Assembly: GCF_904849725.1 (NCBI RefSeq)
Contig: NC_058523.1
Location: 344,885,948-344,949,947, forward strand
Direction: 5' to 3'
Origin: Hordeum vulgare subsp. vulgare
Taxonomy: Eukaryota; Streptophyta; Magnoliopsida; Poales; Poaceae
Length of the DNA: 64,000 nt
A program made the position numbers and the translations under genes. The notes under the pieces are model-generated. The model made no database searches. It had not been told where the DNA came from and worked only from the letters and a program-made list of their open reading frames with translations. Of this stretch, positions 60,365 to 64,000 are shown one piece after another. How positions within the stretch are numbered: the stretch's first letter is position 1; each line of letters begins with the position of its first letter.

Positions 60365-60379
60365 TAAGCTTGGGGATGC
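60365..60379 (+). promoter_or_regulatory. RT7 3' polypurine tract
   Basis: taagcttggggatgc ends one base before the 3' LTR. Confidence 0.85.
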
Positions 60380-60380
60380 T

Positions 60381-61907
60381 TGATACGTCTCCAACGTATC
60401 TATAATTTTTGATGTTTTGCATGCCTTTTATATATTTTTTGGGACTAACTTATTAACTCAGTGCCAAGTGCCAGTTCGTGTTTTTTCCATGTTTTTGACC
60501 CCTTTCAGAGGAGATTTTGAAACGGAGTCCAAACGGAAGAAAATCCCCGAAAAGATTTTTTCTGGAACGGAAGAAGATCGGGAAGCTTGAGAGCCAAGGA
60601 AGGGGAGCCTCAGGAGCCCCACAAGCCACCACCCCGCGGCCAGGGGGTAGGCCGCGGCCCACGGGCTTGTGGGCCCCCTGAGCGCCCCCTGACCTAGGGG
60701 TTGCGCCTATAAATTCCCTAAAAATCCCAAAAAAAAAATCAGGAGATCATCGAAAGTACTTTTCCGCCGCCGCAAGCTTCTGTCTCCGCAAGATCCCATC
60801 TGGGGCACGTACTGGTGCCCTGCCGGAGGGGGGATTCAGACAAGGAGGGCTTATTCATCAACACCATGACCTCTCCCATGATGCGTGAGTACTTCACCAT
60901 AGACCTACGGGTCCATAGCTAGTAACTAGATGGCTTCTTCTCTCTCTTGGATCTTCAATACAAAGTTCTCCATAATCTTCATGGAGATCTATCCGATGTA
61001 ATCTTCTTTTGCGGTATGTTTGTCGAGATCCGATGAATTGTAGATTTATGATCAGATTATCTATGAATATTATTTGAGTTTCTTCTAATCTCTCTTATGC
61101 ATGATTTCATATCATTATAATTCTCTTCGAGTTGTGGGTTTTGTCTGGCCAACTAGATCTATGATTCTTGCAATGGGAGAAGTGCTTGGTTTTGGGTTCA
61201 TATCATGCGGTGACCTAACCCAGTGACAGAAGGGGTAGCGAGGCACGCATCATGTTGTTGCCATCAAGGGTAAAAAGATGGGGCTTTCATCATTAGTTTG
61301 AGATTATCCCTCTACATCATGTCATCTTGCTTAAGGCGTTACTCTATTCATCATGAACTCAATACACTAGATGCATGCTGGATAGCGGTCGATGTGTGGA
61401 GTAATAGTAGTAGATGCAGAAAGTATCGGTCTACTTGTCTCGGACGTGATGCCTATATGTATGATCATTGCCTTAGATATCGTCATGACTTTGCGTGGTT
61501 CTATCAATTGCTCGATAGTAATTTGTTCACCCACCGTGATATTTTCTATTATGAGAGAAGTCTCTAGTGAACACTATGGCCCCCAGGGTATACTCCACAC
61601 CATGTTTTCAGCCTTACACTTTTCACTTCGTTGCACTTTCCGCCTTCAGATCTCACTTTGCAAACAATCTTGAAGCGATTGACAACCCCTTTGAAGCGTT
61701 GGGTGCAAGCTTGTTTGTGTTTGCGCAGGTACTCTAGACTTGACGAGGCCCTCCTTATGGATCGATACCTTGGTTCTCAAACTGAGGGAAATACTTACTG
61801 CTCCTGTGCTCCATCACACTTTCCTCTTCAAGGGAAAAACTGATGCAAACCAGAGAAGTAACAAGAAGAATTCCTAGCGCCAAGGAAGGAATTTTCTTGG
61901 CGCAACA
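60381..61907 (+). repeat. RT7 3' LTR
   Basis: TGATACGTCTCC...TTGGCGCAACA, 1527 bp. It is about 30 bp shorter than the 5' LTR because sequence between two tttgatg/tttggatg repeats near the start is deleted. Confidence 0.9.
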
Positions 61908-61912
61908 CTCCA

Positions 61913-62010
61913 CTATTTCAGAAGATGTTTGAATCGATTATGATGAGAACAAAGTTGCTATTTATGATGATTATTGTGAAGAAACTTATATTATAAAAAA
62001 GCAGAGATAA
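61913..62010 (+). pseudogene. RT3 orphan ORF, tail
   Basis: After the RT7 target site the frame resumes (TISEDV, TGA, then IDYDENKVAIYDDYCEETYI) and ends at TAA 62008-62010. It has the same acidic Asp/Tyr-rich style as the upstream part. Confidence 0.55.
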
Positions 62011-62392
62011 TAATTCATATAAAACTTGACATAATTACGAATATCATTTACAGAACATTACTCTTTTAATGTATAATCAATTTATAGTGTTCTATGCAAG
62101 AGTCCACTATTACGAATGATCAAATTTCCTTATGTGGACTGTTAAAAATTTCTATGCTTATTTGGGCTAGGCTTCACAATGCCCCAACCAGCAAAATCCC
62201 AAGCGCGGGCTAGACCCAGCCCAGTTCGAAGCTCGGAAAACACCTAATTTTGCATTTTTTAATTTAATAAATAACATATTTTGGGGTTAAATAATACAAC
62301 TTATACCTATTATTTATTTAAAATACCAAAAATACATGTTTGTCGGGCTTTTCCCAGGCTTCAAACCAGCCCTGTCGGACGGGGCCACCCAT
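62011..62392. other. RT3 remainder and unassigned repeat
   Basis: AT-rich sequence to about 62160 probably belongs to RT3. From about 62165, gggct/agccc-rich ends (cgggctagacccagcccag; gggcttttcccaggcttc) surround an AT-rich centre and look like a degenerate non-autonomous DNA transposon. No gene is seen. Confidence 0.35.
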
Positions 62393-62742
62393 TGTTGGGG
62401 AACGTTGCATGTCAGGATGTAAATGGCGGTGGTGACCACTTGTCCCACATATGCCATCCATTTAAATAAGATTAAATGGAATATATGGACTCCCATTTAG
62501 ATTAAGTGGAATAGATGGGTAATTCACCAAAGCCCGCATAAGCCAGTGGCCGCCAGACCAAAGCCAGCCCACACCCAACAACAGCAGCACGATCCTCAGA
62601 TCCAGCCCCCCTCCCTTCCACCTATGGTTCGTCCCTCCCTCCCTCCCCTCACCATGTCCTCCTCCACAGCCTCCTGGTTGCGCTACGGCGCCGTCCCGAC
62701 CCCGGCCCCGCCCCGTCCCTACCCCAACCGCCATCGCGACCC

Positions 62743-63050
62743 GACGCGGACGGGGACACCGAGGTGGAGCCCTCCTCCTCCTCCCCATCCTCCCCGCCAG
62801 CGGCAACCGAGGTGGAGGCGGGGATGCAGCATGCGAAGAACACTGGCTTGGTGGGCAAGGCATTGGCGTCGCGGGCATGGGAGCTGGCGAGCCCCGACCA
62901 CTGACTCTGCCTCCTGCTGGCACTCTTCGTGCTCAGGGCCTTCACCTACCAGCTCTGGAGTTCCTACGGCAACATGATCTTCCACACCAGCCCCCGCCGC
63001 ATCGTCCGCGACGGCGTTGACTTGCGTCGACTTCGAGCAGATCGACAAGG
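62743..63050 (+). pseudogene. CER3/WAX2 (Glossy1 family)-like gene fragment inside the hAT-like element
   Basis: One frame reads KNTGLVGKALASRAWELASP, a TGA, then FVLRAFTYQLWSSYGNMIF and RRIVRDGVD. A frameshift near 63020 leads to VDFEQIDK. Hydrophobic segment, LW-S--NM-F-T, basic RRIV and VDFEQID occur in this order near the N-terminus of plant CER3/WAX2/GL1 wax proteins, ER membrane proteins of alkane synthesis. The catalytic His-box region and the C-terminal domain are absent. Internal stop and shift make it non-functional. Identification is from memory of the family pattern. Sequence upstream (Pro/Arg/Ser-rich) and downstream is not recognised. Confidence 0.55.
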
Positions 63051-63364
63051 ATTGCAACGGATCCAGCATCTCGTAGGTCTAGCAGATCGACGGGCTTGGC
63101 AGACGAAGGCGCGGCACGGCCTTGGGGCGCCGTTGAGGAGGGGCCGCAGCCCGCCGGTACGGTGCAGCTGCCTAACATCGTCAGGGCAGGCCACGAGCCA
63201 TCCGCCCATGAGGAGCTGTGGGAGCGAAAAGGTTGTACCTCCGCAGCTGGGCGCGCAAGGCGTAGCGGTTGGCTGAGGTGTGCCCTCTCCGGCGCGACGC
63301 CGACGCAGACGTCGTGTAGAGAACCACCTCCAGCTGCAGCTCCTGCTTGCCGTGCTGCCCGGAT

Positions 63365-63458
63365 GATGAGCTGCTGCCGTGTAGTGGCGGATGGAGACGC
63401 ACTGGGAACACGACGAGCTGCTGCCGCGTAGTGGGGGATGGAGACGCACTGGAAACAA
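63365..63458. repeat. 47-bp tandem duplication
   Basis: gatgagctgctgccgtgtag starts the first unit and gacgagctgctgccgcgtag the second, 47 bases later, near the right end of the hAT-like interior. Confidence 0.8.
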
Positions 63459-63787
63459 GTGATGACTACTCTTGTACTCAGTATATTAAGTGGTCATATG
63501 TGGATGCCACATTAGCCACATAAATGTTAAATGATCTTTGTCATAATCCCGTATAAATACTCGTGGGTGACACGGGCAAGTCCCATATAGTCCAGCGATA
63601 TGTCCATTTACATCCTGAGTTGCATGGGAAACAAAAAAAAATCCTACGCACACGAAGACCTATCATGGTGATGTCCATCTACGAGAGAAGATTTGGATCT
63701 ACGTACCCTTGAGGATCGCACAGCAGGAAGCGTTAAGAAACGCGGTTGATGTAGTGGAACGTCTTCACGTCCCTTGATCATCCCCAC

Positions 63788-63907
63788 GAACCGTCCCGCG
63801 ATCTGTCCCATGAACCGTCCCGCGATCCGTCGCACGAACCGTCTCGCGATCCGTCGCACAAACCATCTTGTGATCCGTCGAGCGAACCGTCTTGCGACCT
63901 GTCTCAC
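63788..63907. repeat. 24-bp tandem repeat, five units, in the RT8 LTR
   Basis: Units gaaccgtcccgcgatctgtc... start at 63788, 63812, 63836, 63860 and 63884, all exactly 24 bp with substitutions. The ORFs across it are repeat by-products. Confidence 0.85.
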
Positions 63908-64000
63908 GATCCGTTCCAATCTAGTGCCGAACGGACGGCACCTCCGCGTTCAGCACATGTACAACTCGATGACGATCTCCACCTTCTTGATCTAGCAAGA

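Larger units (their letters stand above)
55202..61907 (+). mobile_element. RT7: non-autonomous gypsy-type element with mini-gag, TSD CTCCA
   Basis: A complete 6706-bp element with perfect 5-bp duplications, ctcca at 55197-55201 and 61908-61912. Its LTRs and 3' region match RT5, but the coding part is only about 0.7 kb and lacks the protease as well as pol. Confidence 0.92.
16349..62160 (+). mobile_element. RT3: host element split by RT4, RT6 and RT7
   Basis: Pieces collapse into one RT2-family element in plus orientation: LTR 16349-16819 plus 35728-35844, primer site 35854-35871, leader to 35969, ORF 53721-55201 continuing at 61913, and downstream sequence to about 62160. At each break the flanking sequence rejoins once one target-site copy is removed, and the ORF resumes. 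The LTR start and the whole 3' LTR are missing. About 2.6 kb remains of an element now spread over 46 kb. Confidence 0.75.
62412..63618. mobile_element. hAT-like element carrying foreign GC-rich sequence (Pack-type), TSD GTTGCATG
   Basis: Perfect 15-bp terminal inverted repeats (tcaggatgtaaatgg at 62412-62426; its complement at 63604-63618) are flanked by perfect 8-bp duplications, gttgcatg at 62404-62411 and 63619-63626. The RT8 LTR reads continuously once it is removed. An 8-bp duplication with a caggatgtaaatgg-like terminus fits hAT. No transposase is present. The interior (62530-63460) is very GC-rich and gene-like. Confidence 0.85.
62393..64000 (-). mobile_element. RT8: BARE/Angela/WIS-type Copia LTR, split by a DNA transposon and cut by the window end
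   Basis: TGTTGGGGAACGTTGCATG (62393-62411) continues at 63627 as ggaaacaaaaaaaaatccta, acgaagacctatcatggtga and acggacggcacctccgcg. In complement this is the familiar 3' end of BARE/Angela-type LTRs. The element is antisense and extends beyond the window. A 24-bp repeat is expanded inside it (63788-63907). Confidence 0.8.

Noticed and set aside
63788..63907. CRISPR-like array
   Set aside because: The units are contiguous without spacers and lie in a plant LTR.
63644..63995. Arg-rich repetitive ORFs on both strands
   Set aside because: They are by-products of the 24-bp tandem repeat.

Overview
The window is intergenic DNA of a large grass genome, almost certainly Triticeae (wheat, barley, rye or Aegilops). 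It is a near-continuous nest of LTR retrotransposons. Their LTRs, tRNA-Asp and initiator-tRNA-Met primer sites, and a terminal BARE/Angela-type LTR match the repeat classes known from that tribe. I see no intact cellular gene, rRNA gene, tRNA gene or CRISPR array. Family names given here come from recognition only and were not searched.

Layout. RT1 (1-8544, +) is a gypsy-type element with a gag-protease pseudogene and an Athila-like second ORF. Its 5' LTR is cut by the window edge and its 3' LTR is truncated. An inverted gag fragment (8556-9665, -) is joined to it through a short filler. RT2 (9666-15267, -) has a long LTR holding a nested Cassandra-type TRIM (13053-13726, -) with 5S-rRNA-like sequence. 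A CACTA-like fragment follows (15268-16348).

From 16349 to about 62160 one host element, RT3 (+, same family as RT2), is split by three large insertions. RT4 (16820-35722, -) is a Copia element, probably Sirevirus. It carries a solo LTR (20091-22547, TSD CTTGG) and RT5 (24211-32034, -, TSD CTCTT), which sits in the reverse transcriptase. RT6 (35970-53718, +, TSD AAATG) is a Tekay/Del chromovirus inserted on the start codon of the RT3 ORF. It carries a solo LTR of its own family (45644-49852, TSD GTTGC/GCTGC) between integrase and chromodomain. RT7 (55202-61907, +, TSD CTCCA) has RT5-type LTRs but a much smaller gag. At the right edge an antisense BARE/Angela-type LTR (62393 to the window end) is split by a 1,207-bp hAT-like element with perfect 15-bp TIRs and an 8-bp TSD. 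That element holds a fragment resembling the wax gene CER3/WAX2.

How the parts work together. RT1, RT2, RT3, RT5 and RT7 show no reverse transcriptase or integrase, so they look non-autonomous and would need enzymes from other elements. What they share is cis structure: tRNA-Asp primer sites, an inverted repeat just upstream of the LTR TATA box, a hairpin after the ORF, and an internal copy of their own polypurine tract about 1.9-2.0 kb before the 3' LTR. RT6 has a complete but inactivated gag-protease-RT-RNase H-integrase-chromodomain set plus an extra leader ORF with a dsRNA-binding-domain-like pattern. RT4 has the Copia domain order with nonsense and frameshift damage. Every retroelement ORF is broken except the short orphan ORF of RT2.
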